Shown here: positions 25,601 to 37,299 of the stretch, one piece after another
Layout: each line of letters starts with the position of its first letter
How positions within the stretch are numbered: the stretch's first letter is position 1
Source of the DNA: Dysidea avara
Lineage: Eukaryota > Porifera > Demospongiae > Dictyoceratida > Dysideidae
DNA: 64,000 bases
NCBI RefSeq assembly: GCF_963678975.1
Contig: NC_089281.1
Location: 11,309,277 to 11,373,276, forward strand
Reading direction: 5' to 3'
Program-made: the position numbers and the translations under genes
The notes under the pieces: model-generated
The model's database searches: none
What the model was told of the DNA's origin: nothing
What the model saw: only the letters and a program-made list of their open reading frames with translations

Positions 25601-28600
25601 TAATCACTGGACTGGACTGACATTTTTTTTTGTTTTTATGCATGGTAAGGTTGGATTTATTGAGTGTCACTAGCTAAGGGCTTTCAGGGGACCTTCAGCC
25701 TGCTGAGCTGAGCAGTGGAATAAGCGAAAACTATCTTCTAAGGATTTCATTACTCATTATGTTCTACAACACTATACAGTCATTACTATTGTGCTGTAAG
25801 GAATGGTTATCCAAAACTCAACCAACTTACCAATGATATCCGTGAATAAAACCATAGATACAATAACGCTTACTGGGATTGGAAACGGAAGTGAGTGCAC
25901 GTGGGATCCGTGTTTCGGTTACTTTTGGTACATCTTACTACAAAGCAGAGCAGTTTCACTGGATAAAGTAGGTACTACTTATTAGATATGTCCATGAGAC
26001 ATGAACTCGGCGTACAAATTAGTTTAAATACTTACTGATGAAAAAGATACAAGCAAAAATTTCATTGAGTCCGACTTGCGCTTTCGACTGACACGGTTGC
26101 AAAAACGAAATTTACAACCAGCAGAAACGTTTCACCTCAGTGTATTACAGTCTAACGGCTCCATTAGTGTGTAATACAACCTCGTAGCGAAGTAGTTCAA
26201 GTGAAATTCGTACAGAAAGTGAGTTATCTGTACCAACACAGTAAGGCGAAACACGGATAACATCACAGGCTGTGATGTAACATTGGGGATTTTGTACACA
26301 AATGATGACGTAGATACTTCCGTTTCCAATCCCGGTAAGCGTTATTGTATCTATGATAAAACAGAGTGATACAGATCATTTGAGACACAAGCCATCTGTC
26401 CTAGGACAATTTATCTCACCTAATTTCTTTCCAACTATTACATCACAACTGTAGGTTTTTTTCTGCCATCATGATAGTTCTTACATGTGCGTTCTTCCCA
26501 TTTCAGCTACATGTTTCTGACTCCCTGTATTCACAGGTTTTAAGTCTCCTCACAGGTCCCTAGTGGGATAGCATTCCAGAATGTGCAAGCTGGCCTATGC
26601 GACTAGTATATGTGACCAAAGTTATTAGAACAGCAACGTACAAGCTTACTACTATCTCCAAATACTTAATTGTTGGTTAACTATTGTTATCACATTCCCT
26701 GTAGCATAACGGTAAGGAGTATTAAGACTTATAAGTGGGGCAGAGCATAATAAATAGTTATGAAATAGATAGAAGTTAGTTTCTGCTTATTGCATTGCTC
26801 TATATTCATCATTTAGTAGTGGGCTGAAGGTGTCCTGAAGGCCCATATCTAGCAAGACTCAATAAATCCAATCTTAGCATGTGTAAAAATATATTAGTCC
26901 AGTGTTCCAGTCCAGTAGTTCAGTCCAGTGATAGTTACCACAGCAAACTGTGGAGGGCACCTTCCGTGGATAGTGTCTAATCACTGGACTGGACTGGACT
27001 ACTGGACCGACTTTTTTTTTTTGGTTTTACACATTTTTAAGGGTGGGGTTACTGAACATTTGGGTGGCTTGTGACAACATTTCAGCACTGAGTGGTGAAT
27101 ATGATACTAAAAAGCAGTCAAATGGGTTTAATCAAATGTATTACATTCACTGCTTGACAGTATCTATTCTACTGATAGCAGATACTGACATGTAGGTATA
27201 GTGGTATACCCAAAAATGTTTCTCTCACTCTTAGGCACATGTGATTATTGTGATACAACTTCATATGAACTGGTGACTAGTCACTGGAGTCCATAATATG
27301 TAACTGTGTGTAATGGTGGCACACTACTTATAAAACTTGTATGTACTGTATGCCATTGTGCTACGACCATGCAATTTTCTACTCCTATTAACAGTTATAT
27401 GACATTGTAATACAATTAACAGAATACAGACATTTCATTTCAGCAATGAAATATAACCAGTTATGTGATAGGATCTAGTTTACACACCATATATGTTACT
27501 GTATAGCAGATATACTGACAAGTGCGTATGCCCAAAATGTTTCTCTCACTATTAGGCACACGTGATCATTGTGATACAACTATCTATGACAGTAGATACC
27601 GTCAAGCAATGATTAAAATGCATTTAATTGAACCCAATTGGCTTATCACAGTTGCCTTTTAGGATCATATTCACCACTCAGTGCTGAAATGTTGTCCCAA
27701 GTCACCCAAATGTACGGTATCCCCACCATAAAAAATGTGTAAAACTCTTTAAAATGCCAGTCCAGTAGTCCATTCCAGTATTCCAGTCCAGCGATTAGAC
27801 ACTACCCCTTGTGTGCTTATATGCTCCTAATATTATCCATAAAAGGGTGTTACTATTCAGTGGACTGGACTACTGGACTGGAACACTGAACTGAGGTTTT
27901 TGAACATTCTATGGTTGGATTTATGGAGTTTTGCTATGGTAAGCACCTTTAGGGCAGCTGCAGCCCACTTCTAAACAAAATGAGCAGTGAAATATGCGAA
28001 AACTGTATTTCACTACCGTTCATTATGTCACTATACAGCACTTATTCCTTACCCTAACCACAAAGAGTACTTTGTGGCTTGTACATTCATCACAATACAA
28101 CACTAGACTACCTCCCAATATCGATTTCTTTTCGACATGCTTAAAAATCAATGGAGTGGCTAAACTCATGTTGTTGCCTGTTGTGGGCTATTAGCCTGTA
28201 ATATGCTTGGGAGAGCATAGCAAATCAATGATTGAAAATGAGATTTTAAATGTTTGAGGCCTTTTCTGCTCTGACTATTTTAAATTCTGCTAGCAGGTCT
28301 CTTAGATTTTAAAGATATCTTAAAAATCAAAGTGCATTATACATGCCACCATTAAATTTTGAAAACTGTTAAATTTTAGTGTTGTCATCATACACTACGG
28401 TAGTAGTGTATAGTAGGGACCACAAAAGAGTAGGTGTGGCCCACGAATTAATATCACCCTAAAAACAGCCTCAATTTCCCCTAACGACGATCAGGCAGTA
28501 TTGGTTAGGTGAAACTAAGCCCAAACAAGTTTTCAGATTGACCCGAAATGCTTTCAAAAAGTTGCTACGGAATTTTAAAAATAATTTATTTAACGGAATT

Positions 28601-31600
28601 TTCTACTGACTGAGTAAGTAACTGACTGATGCCTTCAGACAAGCGTAACTCAATAACGGCTAAGGCTACGGGCTTGATTTTTTCACTGTTTGACGTCGCT
28701 TCGTCCCGACAGGTGCCTTTTGGCATACCGCAGTACGTACAATGCACTCTTCATGGACTTACCAGTGTCCTCCTTTGTGTCCCATTCATCTTTGCTGACA
28801 GCAAAAAGTGTCAATTTAGCGATAGCACGTGATGGCTTCCCTTCACGTAATGGAAATCGTCCGTATTTTTCATAGTGGCTATTTTTATAGCAGAGGTGCT
28901 TGTCAAACAGTTCTTGATTCTTACTGTTGTGTAATGGGTTGAACACAGCCAACAACGAAGCGTAATAGATACTTCACTTTTCATACAATGATTGATACAA
29001 CTGGGGCGTGCGGCATCATTTCTTTCGGAATGCATCTCGGTGTGCAGAGGTGCTTTTCGAGCAGTTCTTGATTCGAAAACGGGTTGAATATAGCTGACAA
29101 TGAAGCGTAATGGATACTTCACTCTTCAGACGATAATTGGGGCACGCGGCGCCATTTCAGATGCGGTATGCGTGGGTTCACCAGTCATAATAATTAGCTA
29201 TTTACAAAAAAAGTTAACAAACAAGTACAAAGAAAAATCTGGAATTTTCAACTAGAGTAGGGACCATAGCACATCGATAAAAAGTACTGAAACAAGCTGG
29301 AGTAGTGCACGATATTAAATCACAGTAAAACAACAAGAAGCGTTATATCCCTACTGTGCATTTCCATTATATATGGTATCTTGAGCACATTAAGGATATA
29401 ACACTTCTTGTTGTTTTACTGTGATTTAATATTGTGTACTACTCCAGCTTGTTTCAGTATTTTTTATCGATGTGCTATGGTCCCTACTCTAGTTGAAAAT
29501 TCCAGATTTTTCTTTGTACTTTTAAAGTATATTACTAACATACAACTGGCAACAACTTGTTAACTTTTTGTCTTCATGTGCAAAGCCACCCAAACAATTA
29601 TTATGGTAATTTTGAAAATTACCACAAATAATATTTGTGGTATTGTGGGATCGCTTTTGCACCATCCACTACTATACACAGTCATACAAGGTAACAAATG
29701 GTAAATAAAACATCACATGCTTACCTGTAAGACAAAAAGTTAACAAGTTTTTGCCAGTTGTATATTACACATGTTAGTGATATACTTTAATAACAACACT
29801 AAAATTTAACAGTTTTCAAAATTTAATAATGACATGTATAATGCACTTTGATTTTTAGGAGATCTTTAAAATCTAAGAGACCTGCTAGCAGGCTTTAAAA
29901 TAGTTAGAGCAGAAAGGACCTCAAATATTTAAAATCTCACTTTCAATCATTGATTTGCTACGCTCTACCAAGCATATCACAGGCTAATAGCCCACGGCAG
30001 GCAACAACATGAGTTTAGCCACTCCATTGATTTTTAAGCATGTCCAGAGGAGGTTGGACACCATTAAGCACTGCTAAAACAAATTTTGCAAAAGTCTGTT
30101 TTATGAAGTGAAGTAAAGGGTTATCTCGATATAATTCAGTGAGACGCCGTGATTTCTGTCTACAAATACATATGAAATTAGTCAGGCAAAGTTATGCATG
30201 CGAAAAAGTGGTGTGGCAATTTCATCCAAAGCCTAAATGCTTTCACAAAACAAAGTATATCTCCATGAAGCTTATGTGAAGAGTGATCTGATTATCAAGT
30301 CTACCTCACTCAACCCCACCATTTGTATTGAGACTATTCAGGCCAGGTCATGTGAAATATTAATTAAAAGAATGCAATTAATGGCAATAATATTAGATGG
30401 CGCTGAAAGCGTGTCCAACCTCCTCTGAAGCGTGTCTAAAAGAAATTGATATTGGAAAGTAGTCTAGTGTTTTAAATGCATTTATTATGATGAACATACA
30501 AGTCCAGCGATACCAAAAATTCTGTTTAGTGTCCATCTGTTTCCTAGAATGATAATTAACTATAAGCCTGTTTTGGGTATAGACAGACTTTACCAAATAC
30601 CTAAATGGGTAAGCTTCCTTGTAGAATGGTTATTTTGAGCCATCTGTATTGTGGGTTTTTCAAAACTGTGTTTGGTATCCTATTGCCATGGCATTATAAG
30701 CAACAACTTGTAATCACTCGTTTCCATCGTATTCCACTCAAGCTGCATTTCCACTTTGGAATTGAAATAATTGTATGGCAGTTATTCTAAAACAAGGCAG
30801 AAGTAGAAGAACTATTGTTAATACCATCATCGTCCAGCCATACTGTAATGTACTGAGAGCCGACAAGTTCTATGTATTATTATAATATAGCATGTTAGCA
30901 CAAATTCACTTTCCTTTAGGATGTGTAGTAGTAGCATGCATACAAAAATAAGAATGCTATTAGTCTTAAACAAAGTTAAGAATAAGAGCATTTCTATACT
31001 ACTGTACACATACTGTATGCATACTTCTACACATCCTAAAGAAAAGTGAACATGTGATAAATGATTCTGTTACCCATGCACAGAGATGGATTTTGTGAAT
31101 AAAATGCAACTGACTATGGTGTCCTCTCTACAAAGTCTTCAATGTAATGCTCTGCTGTTCCTTTGTATATGTTCACTATATTAGCCTTAATACCTGATTG
31201 CTGCATGGCTCATTTGATACCACTGTAGATTCCAATAGGCAAAGTAATAATCAACAAACTAGTTGATTCCTGTATTGAAAGTGTTTCTATGGTCCGTTGT
31301 CCATATCATAATGTGCTTTAGAAGTTAATCAGTTTTTAGTCAGCCAATAAACCAATCCTATGCAAAACTACTAACTTATTAAAAACGTACACAAAATACG
31401 TGCAGCGCAGCAGCTGGATATAGTGGCCTCCCGTACATACAGGTAAGCCTTAGCTAACTTGCAAAATGCTAGCTAGTCATTCATGATTCTCCATATGATG
31501 TAGGCATGGCTTTTCTATACTGGTTGGTATCTCTGCTGTTTTAATAGCCTCCTTGAGCTAGCAGAAATTTTGTGGCTCTTATTAGCTTCTAGTGCTAGTG

Positions 31601-34600
31601 AACAAACCTTTCATCTTCACAATAATGTGTAACTTTTATTGCATAACCTGCAATAACCTTTTTAGTTTGTATCAATATTATAATGACATCTATAATAATC
31701 TTGATAATAAGCTCCACAATACAATAACCATGGAAGAAAACATTTTATAGTATGAAAGACACACACAAAAAAAGATGTGTGACCTGTAGCTGATGTCCCT
31801 CAACATATCACTACAACATGACACAATATGACATCCCTACCTCCCACATGTCCACCATCTCATCAGTAACTGATTTCCTGGTCAGTAGAAACTAAATAAA
31901 AATTAATAGTTAATATGTGGGGCATGACCTGAGCATTGAATCTAGTTTTTTGATAACCAGTGTTAAAATACCCACTAAATAAGTCTAATCAACAAGTATA
32001 TGATGTCAAATACCTCATAGTTGAAGAACGTTAAATGGAATAATAACACACACACACACACACACACGCACACACACAAAGTCGTTCATTGGGAGCTGTG
32101 ATCCTATAATAGTATGTACACCTTGAAATTAGCATATTCTAGATATTGACAATCAATAAACTCCTCATGCCTTTCAATATAATAGTCTATTGGGAGATAA
32201 ACACTGTGGAACTGTACCCTTCACATAGAACATCCTGAAATGTGGACACCTTGATAACTAGGACCCTAAAATTAGAAGTCCTTACTGTACATTTACCAAG
32301 TTGTCTAGAATAGAGTCTGCTTTCATTCATAAAGCTAACCAAATATTTCTTTAAAAATTTGCTACTCACTCGTTCCTAACCCAGTGATGCCAAGAGTCAA
32401 TATAATATATTATGAACTCTAGTGTACATGTTACTATATGGCCTCACCTCAAGGGTCAGTCGATACAACTGGTTAACACATGTTAATACTCTCTTTAGGA
32501 TGTTAACATTATCATCTGACATGGTGTACTGTAGAATGGGTACCACCTTAGACAGGGAACCAGGATCCTTCTTGCTATAGTAGCATAGAAGAGATAGTAT
32601 TAAAGCACATGTTAAAAAGGTGAAGGTTTTACAAAAAAAAACAAAAATCAAAACCAAAATTGAAATTTTCAAATATTATATACACACATACTTCTATAAA
32701 ACACTCTATAAAAATATGGTGCATGGATGTCCATGTTGCATTAGGGTGAATGCTGTGTTAGAGTACCATGAGTGAGCATAAAGGAGCATGGTAGCTATGC
32801 TCAATAATTGCTGTAAGCGTAGCTAGAACATTGTAAGGGTGGCCGTACATCCATCGTTACTAATGCAGTTATTAAGAGGCACGGGTCATTGTCTATAACA
32901 TGCAGCTGTCACACTAGATAGGCCATTAAGGGGCATGGTTGCTGTGCTCAATCGCTAAAGTTCTAGCTAGATCATTGGGGGTGTGGTCATTATATTCTGT
33001 GTTAAGTCATGAATCTCTGATGTACCTACAAGTACAATTGAGTGTCTAATACCGCTTAGGGTAGCGTAAACACTTACAGAGGGCAAACACTTATTGAAAC
33101 ACCAAAAGGCACATCCCAGATGTTAGTCAGTTATTGTGGCTAAAAATGATGGCCTCTAGCCATGCGAATGTGGCTAGGCAGTGAGGCAGGCTAGCCAAAA
33201 AATCAGTTCAATGTTGGTACTTCTGTAAGGATTTTCTTGTTTTTAAATGCTACATTAGTAGACAAAGACACTTTTGTAATGAAGCTTTTTGTCACATGTG
33301 ATATTTCTGATCGTTTTTAATGGCAGTGATTTGGGGGTACCATACTGTTTGATAGATACAATGCACACACACTATGAGGACACATACTAGACACACACTA
33401 GACACATACACACGGGTGTACAAGCTATCAGCAGTTGTGATTACGGAGCACTGGGGCACTCACATCCCATGAGTAAGTACAGGCCGCCGCTAAAGTGAAA
33501 ATTGAGCACAGTCAAGAAACCTAAAATCTAACTAAACTGCACCCATTATGTAAGACAAGGACATTTGCTTCCCCAGTTAATAATTAGACAGACGCTAACA
33601 GCATCATGGGGCGAGAATGAGTTATAGTGTTTAATCAATTGGAAATATGCGGGCTATAGTATGAAAGTGCTGTACTGTAAGACAGATTACTATCACGATA
33701 TAAGCCCGTACACACTTCCAAAACAATACAAAAAACACAGCAGTTAGTAGGCCTTGCAAGGCAAAGTACACCATGCAGATACATCACAAACTCTTGCATA
33801 GCTAGCTGTGTTAACTGATAAAGACAGACATTAAATATACAAAGACTATAGCATTTTTATGTAGCACACACTGAAACCGTGGCTATAGCTATTTCATCAG
33901 TTTTGCTGAATATCAAGCAAGCTTTAGTCAACTTATTCACTGATTGGATTCACTGTTGAATTACACTATCATTGATTACAATTTAGACCATCAGAATAAG
34001 CTACACAGGAACAATTACTATTATAAGTATGTCTGTTGCAGGTATGGTGGTTGGAACATCAGCACGGCTTTCACTGATTCTGTATCATTCTCATCAGAGT
34101 GTCTTGCCGATCACTATCTGAGGTGTAACCCAAAAGGTTCAAGGGATTGCCAGAATTGTCCTCTGAATCAGGATCGCTGTCATTGAATGCTGCTACAATA
34201 CTGTGCAAGTGGCTGGTACCCCTTATTTGGTACTCAACACGATAGAAATAACTGTTGTTCAGCAATGATACAATAAAGTAATTAGCAGCAGAAAATAGCT
34301 TAGGTACATGAGTATCATTGTGATAACGATCATGTACAGCAATTTGCATCATTAAAAAGACAGATGGAAATATGCATAGTTCAAGGCATATTAAGCACTT
34401 CAGTTGCTGCAGTGATGCTAAACCATTACAAAAATCTGATTTTGGTACTAACTGTTGGGTCATCAATATGAAAGTGCTGTAGGTGTGCGATGTTTCAGGA
34501 TTAACAGTAGCTTCTGCTTGTTTTATTTGGCCACTATGATTGCGAAGACGATAAGGTAATGAAACAGTTATATATGTATATGTTACACGAAATCATGTAC

Positions 34601-36005
34601 TGAGTTTGTCTCACTGTTTAAGGAAAACTTCCTGCCTTTAAGCATTCTGTGAGCTGAGTCAAGGGGTAGTACTACAAATCTTATGTGAGCGACTCACTAG
34701 TGTGGGGCTCACTCAGGCTCGCCCCAACAAGTTCCCATAAATACAGGTAAGGTATAACAATGTGAAATTCTTGCTGAAGAAAACAACAACAGTAACAGGA
34801 CATCAAACAAGGATCCTATACGCAATACAGTGTGACATAAATACCCACCAAGCTTCCTCCATGAAGCCGATGACACACTTGCGTACTTCAGCAGAAGCAT
34901 CTTGTTGAAATGCTATCACTTCCTAAACAACACCATAACAACATGTGGTATAAAATGTGTACAACTAACATCCATAAAGTTGTCTAGCAATGAAGGATCC
35001 TTGTGTATGATTAACTCCTGTACCTGAAGGAGTAAATATGTATCACATTGGATATGTATGTGCACATACATACACGCACACTACATACACATAATAATAA
35101 TTTAAAACACATTCAAGAAAAAATGTGTGTAGCTATCAGCTTAGAATGGCACTGCAATATGGAAATGCTGTCATGTCAAAGTAGCTAGACAATCACACCA
35201 CTTGATTTAAAATCTTGAGTAGTGCCAGACCCTTTTCTTTCTTTTGTATGGGGTGGGGAAAGAAGAATCTGGTGAACATAGTATAGCATTGTCGTTGGCC
35301 TATCCTGAGATTGTGAAGATTCTACTGTGCAGCTTCCAGATTGTTTATTAGTACGAATGACACGATTTGCTGACCTTTGCATTGTTTACATTCTATTACC
35401 ATAACTACTGTTTTAATATCTATAGCAACAGAACGCAAATGACACGATTAGCAAAACATGTCATTTGCACCAATAAATAATCTGGAAGCTGCACAGTAGA
35501 GCCCAACAACGATGCTATACTATGTTCACCAGACCATTTTCTTTCCCTGACCCCACACAAAAGAAAGATTGGCTATGCGAGACTAATTTTAAAACTACAA
35601 AATTTTGATGACTTTCTCAAGAACGACCAGTGGAAATCTAGCACACTACAAATGCTACTAAAGTGATAGTGTACAAGCCCCACAATGTGCATACACAAGG
35701 CTACAGCACATGTTCCTTCAGTGCTGGTCACTGTAAAGCTTTAATAACATAACATACATCAAAGTGTACATGCACAAATTATAAAACTAATACACTGCAC
35801 ATCCACAATATCAATACTTGGTGCAAACAATTCAATTTTCCTTCTTTGTCATACAACTGTGCTTCATTCAACAGTGATATAACCTGCAGAGTATCACGTT
35901 TTGTGACAGTACTTTGTCCATCAACACACAAACCCTTTCCGATGTAGGCTCCGCCAGTACTTCATCAATCTCGATCTGTTCACCTAAAGGAACGAATTCG
36001 GACAT
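16030..36005 (-). CDS. SYMPK: symplekin, mRNA 3'-end processing scaffold
   Basis: Scaffold of the cleavage/polyadenylation and histone pre-mRNA processing complexes in the nucleus. Exons, 5' to 3': 35934-36005, 35818-35883, 34970-35023, 34849-34922, 32448-32574, 31841-31891, 23678-23736, 23567-23630, 23465-23512, 23158-23359, 23046-23104, 22951-22987, 22844-22902, 22739-22794, 22653-22680, 22310-22494, 21815-21878, 21659-21748, 21561-21608, 21327-21430, 21134-21275, 21026-21077, 20949-20980, 20508-20619, 20432-20460, 20320-20377, 20056-20215, 19924-20005, 19666-19779, 19366-19434, 19236-19311, 19073-19167, 18729-18798, 18561-18669, 17953-18053, 17798-17888, 17606-17710, 16943-17052, 16815-16892, 16718-16765, 16462-16530, 16351-16410, 16030-16290. 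About 1,220 aa (human about 1,270). Landmarks: [18 protein letters not shown] and the N-terminal HEAT repeats, [71 protein letters not shown]. The tail is K/E-rich. The exon 32/33 junction and the exon 21 donor are uncertain. Confidence 0.95.
16626..16713. repeat. CA/GT microsatellite, about 88 bp
   Basis: Pure CA repeat in a symplekin intron; on the sense strand (GT)n begins four bases after the GC-type donor of the exon ending at 16718. Confidence 0.97.
21452..21560. repeat. CA/CAGA microsatellite
   Basis: CACACACAGACACAGACA-type tract filling most of the intron between symplekin exons 19 and 20; the sense-strand donor of exon 19 (CAG then GTGTGTGTGT) is part of a GT run. Confidence 0.95.
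22575..22652. repeat. CA/GT microsatellite, about 78 bp
   Basis: Pure CA repeat; on the sense strand it forms the donor of the 28-nt symplekin exon 22653-22680 directly (AAG then GTGTGTGTG). Confidence 0.97.
23973..24474. mobile_element. MITE-A, TA target duplication, 502 bp
   Basis: Inverted ends CCGTATAGCGGAAAATATTGG and CCAAAATTTTCCGTTATACGG, with TA on each side (23971-23972, 24475-24476). TTGGCGAA/ TTCGCCAA repeats lie just inside both ends. No coding sequence. It lies in symplekin intron 6 and is missing from the duplicate at 44998, where another element occupies the same TA. Confidence 0.85.
24481..24570. repeat. segment inverted relative to its duplicate
   Basis: This stretch (TACATTTTTACCATAGCCAG to ATTACAGCTGTC) appears in the duplicate at about 45262-45350 as its reverse complement, while the sequences on both sides are in direct order. 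Confidence 0.85.
25519..25621. repeat. GGACTGGACT hairpin module 1
   Basis: CCAGTAGTCCAGTCCAGTGAT on the left faces TAATCACTGGACTGGACTGA on the right, forming a hairpin. Similar modules occur at 26898-27008, 27758-27892, 46692-46812 and 47627-47668. Each is followed or preceded by a conserved ~180-bp block starting GGTTGGATTTATTGAG or its complement. Confidence 0.8.
25853..26355. mobile_element. MITE with 7-bp target duplication, 503 bp
   Basis: Inverted ends of at least 35 bp (CATAGATACAATAACGCTTA and its inverted copy), flanked by ATAAAAC at 25846-25852 and 26356-26362. The related block at about 46478 has the uninterrupted sequence GTGAATAAAACAGAGTG, which is the empty site. No transposase. 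Family unclear; the 7-bp duplication does not fit pogo (TA) or clearly hAT (8 bp). Confidence 0.88.
26898..27008. repeat. GGACTGGACT hairpin module 2
   Basis: CCAGTCCAGTAGTTCAGTCCAG paired with TAATCACTGGACTGGACTGG and a further GACTACTGGAC. Preceded by a ~180-bp block (26705-26890) that matches, inverted, 25636-25815, and directly 47410-47610. Confidence 0.8.
27020..27740. repeat. inverted pair of a 100-bp block
   Basis: 27025-27120 (ACACATTTTTAAGGGTGGGG to GTGGTGAATATGAT) returns as its reverse complement at about 27655-27745. The same block is found at about 48765-48850. Between the arms there is a duplicated stretch around CCCAAAAATGTTTCTCTCAC (27213 and 27533). Confidence 0.7.
27758..27892. 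repeat. GGACTGGACT hairpin module 3
   Basis: CCAGTCCAGTAGTCCATTCC on the left and GTGGACTGGACTACTGGACT on the right; the ~180-bp companion block follows at 27895-28060. Confidence 0.78.
28060..28385. repeat. left arm of a ~2.4-kb inverted repeat
   Basis: Matches the reverse complement of 29791-30510 once the hAT MITE at 30045-30427 is removed from the right arm. The arms enclose foldback element copy 2 and a further ~250 bp. Confidence 0.8.
28410..29497 (-). mobile_element. foldback element, copy 2
   Basis: Reverse-orientation relative of 7399-8268 and 59375-60450. The long hairpin is at 29245-29497 (arms about 105 bp, beginning GAGTAGGGACCATAGCACAT). The body reads on the minus strand as fragments [15 protein letters not shown] and [15 protein letters not shown], very similar to copy 3. 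An internal unit of ~140 bp is present twice. The frame is interrupted, so no product is expected. Confidence 0.75.
29791..30510. repeat. right arm of the ~2.4-kb inverted repeat
   Basis: Reverse complement of 28060-28385, interrupted by a hAT MITE. The arm resumes after the MITE at TCTAAAAGAAATTGATATTGG. Confidence 0.8.
30045..30427. mobile_element. hAT-like MITE nested in an inverted-repeat arm, 383 bp
   Basis: Ends CAGAGGAGGTTGGACAC and GTGTCCAACCTCCTCTG are exact inverted repeats. The flanks AAGCATGTC (30036-30044) and AAGCGTGTC (30428-30436) are a 9-bp target duplication with one change. The undisturbed partner arm at about 28133 shows the target once. CAGAG ends and an 8-9-bp duplication fit hAT. 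Confidence 0.88.
30437..31840. other. rest of symplekin intron 6, no further gene seen
   Basis: After the end of the inverted-repeat arm (about 30510) I see AT-rich sequence without recurring elements up to the acceptor at 31892. Confidence 0.4.
32047..32080. repeat. short CA microsatellite in symplekin intron 5
   Basis: ACACACACAC run with one G, between symplekin exons 5 and 6. Confidence 0.9.
34071..34466 (-). pseudogene. Helitron-like replication-initiator fragment
   Basis: An uninterrupted 131-codon frame in symplekin intron 4, antisense to the plus strand. It contains [19 protein letters not shown], resembling the FFxRVEFQxRGSPHxH block of the Helitron-like N-terminal/HUH replicase, where HxH is the metal-binding pair. 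Upstream residues ([14 protein letters not shown]) and downstream acidic [10 protein letters not shown] are consistent with the same protein region. No helicase domain or Helitron ends were found near, so it is a fragment. The assignment rests on one motif. Confidence 0.5.
35221..35580. mobile_element. inverted-repeat MITE, ~360 bp
   Basis: Arms of about 95 bp: from GTGCCAGACCCTTTTCTTTC to CATTGTCGTTGG, with the inverted copy from CCAACAACGATGCTATACTA to GAAAGATTGGC. Central part contains two copies of AATGACACGATT. The CAGACC/TTTTCTT arm start resembles the element at 11432-11844. It lies in symplekin intron 2 (35024-35817). Confidence 0.8.
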
Positions 36006-37299
36006 AGTAAATGATGAGGGAATCAAGCTTGCAATGTTTCTGTTCACTGTTCTTATTTAACGCGCACTTTAGCGCGCTGTGTTAATATGTTAGAATACGA
36101 ACTGTTACATGGTATCCGGAGTGTGCATACCAACGCACCAGGCTACAGAAGAGAGTGTACTAGCATGGATAATATGTCTACGGTACTAGCGACTCGAGGT
36201 CTACAGAAGAGAGTCTAAAAATGTACATACATGAAATAGGTAAGAAGCTTATCTTGGCTTCACCATGGTGATGATAACGTCAGGATGGAAACATGTACAA
36301 CATGATAATGAAAGCACTTGTGAACCCGCTTGTGAAGTGCAGATACTCTCTCTCTAAAGCATACATGAGCATAAAGTAAGTTGCTGGACTGGCGAGGTTT
36401 ACAAGTAGAAGTGCAGACAAAGGATTATAACAAGCACAATCAATGGAATGCGTTAAATTGAATTATATATGCACACCACACACAGACATACATACACCTA
36501 TTTAGGCATACATACATAAGACAATTGGGTAGGGTACTGGATCCAAAGAAGTGTACTAGACTAGGTAGAAAGTTAGGTTGTACAATGCTATCTTTACCTA
36601 CACTGTTTAAACTGGATGGCCCAAATGTAATTGTAACACTTTGTTAGTGTTACGCTTTGCCTACACTCCTATCAGTTCAACCAAATGTATAGTATTAAAA
36701 TTAAGTGAATATATATTTAATCTGTAGGTACATCACAATGTCAATATGTATGTCAATTTGACAAATGTTTTAAATCGAATGGTGCTATATAGAGGACTAT
36801 AATATTATGCACACTGACACATTGTAATCTTCCTTGTATTTTTCTATTCAATACTATTGATCATGATGTATTCAAAGTGGTGAAGCTCGGTCAGTTAGCT
36901 CACGATGCATGCATGTTACATACGTAAACCACTCTTTTATTATTTACTCTTGGTATCAGCATAAATTCTAATAGAATGCACATCTTAGACAAAATACTTT
37001 AATAGAACAGTCATTTCTCCTGTTCAGATAACCTATAGTGTTTAGATAATAATGGCTAGATATTCAAGGGAGCACTGTGACTCTGAGAGGAACTCCTTGC
37101 TTTAAAAGTGTAGACACACTACTAGTGGAATGGTAAACTGAAGTTGAATATAGTAGTGTAATAGCTACCACCTCTGAAATAGTGTTACAGTTACAACCTC
37201 ACTGGTAGCACTCCATTTCAGACACATTTAGGATCACAACAAGTTATAAGTGTGTCCGATCTCAGGGAATGACTACATATATATATATCAAATAGAGTT
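36006..37299. other. upstream region of symplekin, no gene seen
   Basis: The symplekin promoter should lie just right of 36005; a CGCGC-rich stretch with dyad symmetry (TTAACGCGCACTTTAGCGCGC, about 36057-36077) is the only CpG-dense spot. The rest has no recognisable coding sequence. Confidence 0.45.

Noticed and set aside
25803-25985. 60-codon open frame running into the 503-bp MITE
   Set aside because: It straddles the MITE boundary and is absent from the empty-site copy.
28629-28875. Plus-strand frames opposite foldback copy 2
   Set aside because: They are antisense shadows; the amino-acid blocks conserved among copies are on the other strand.
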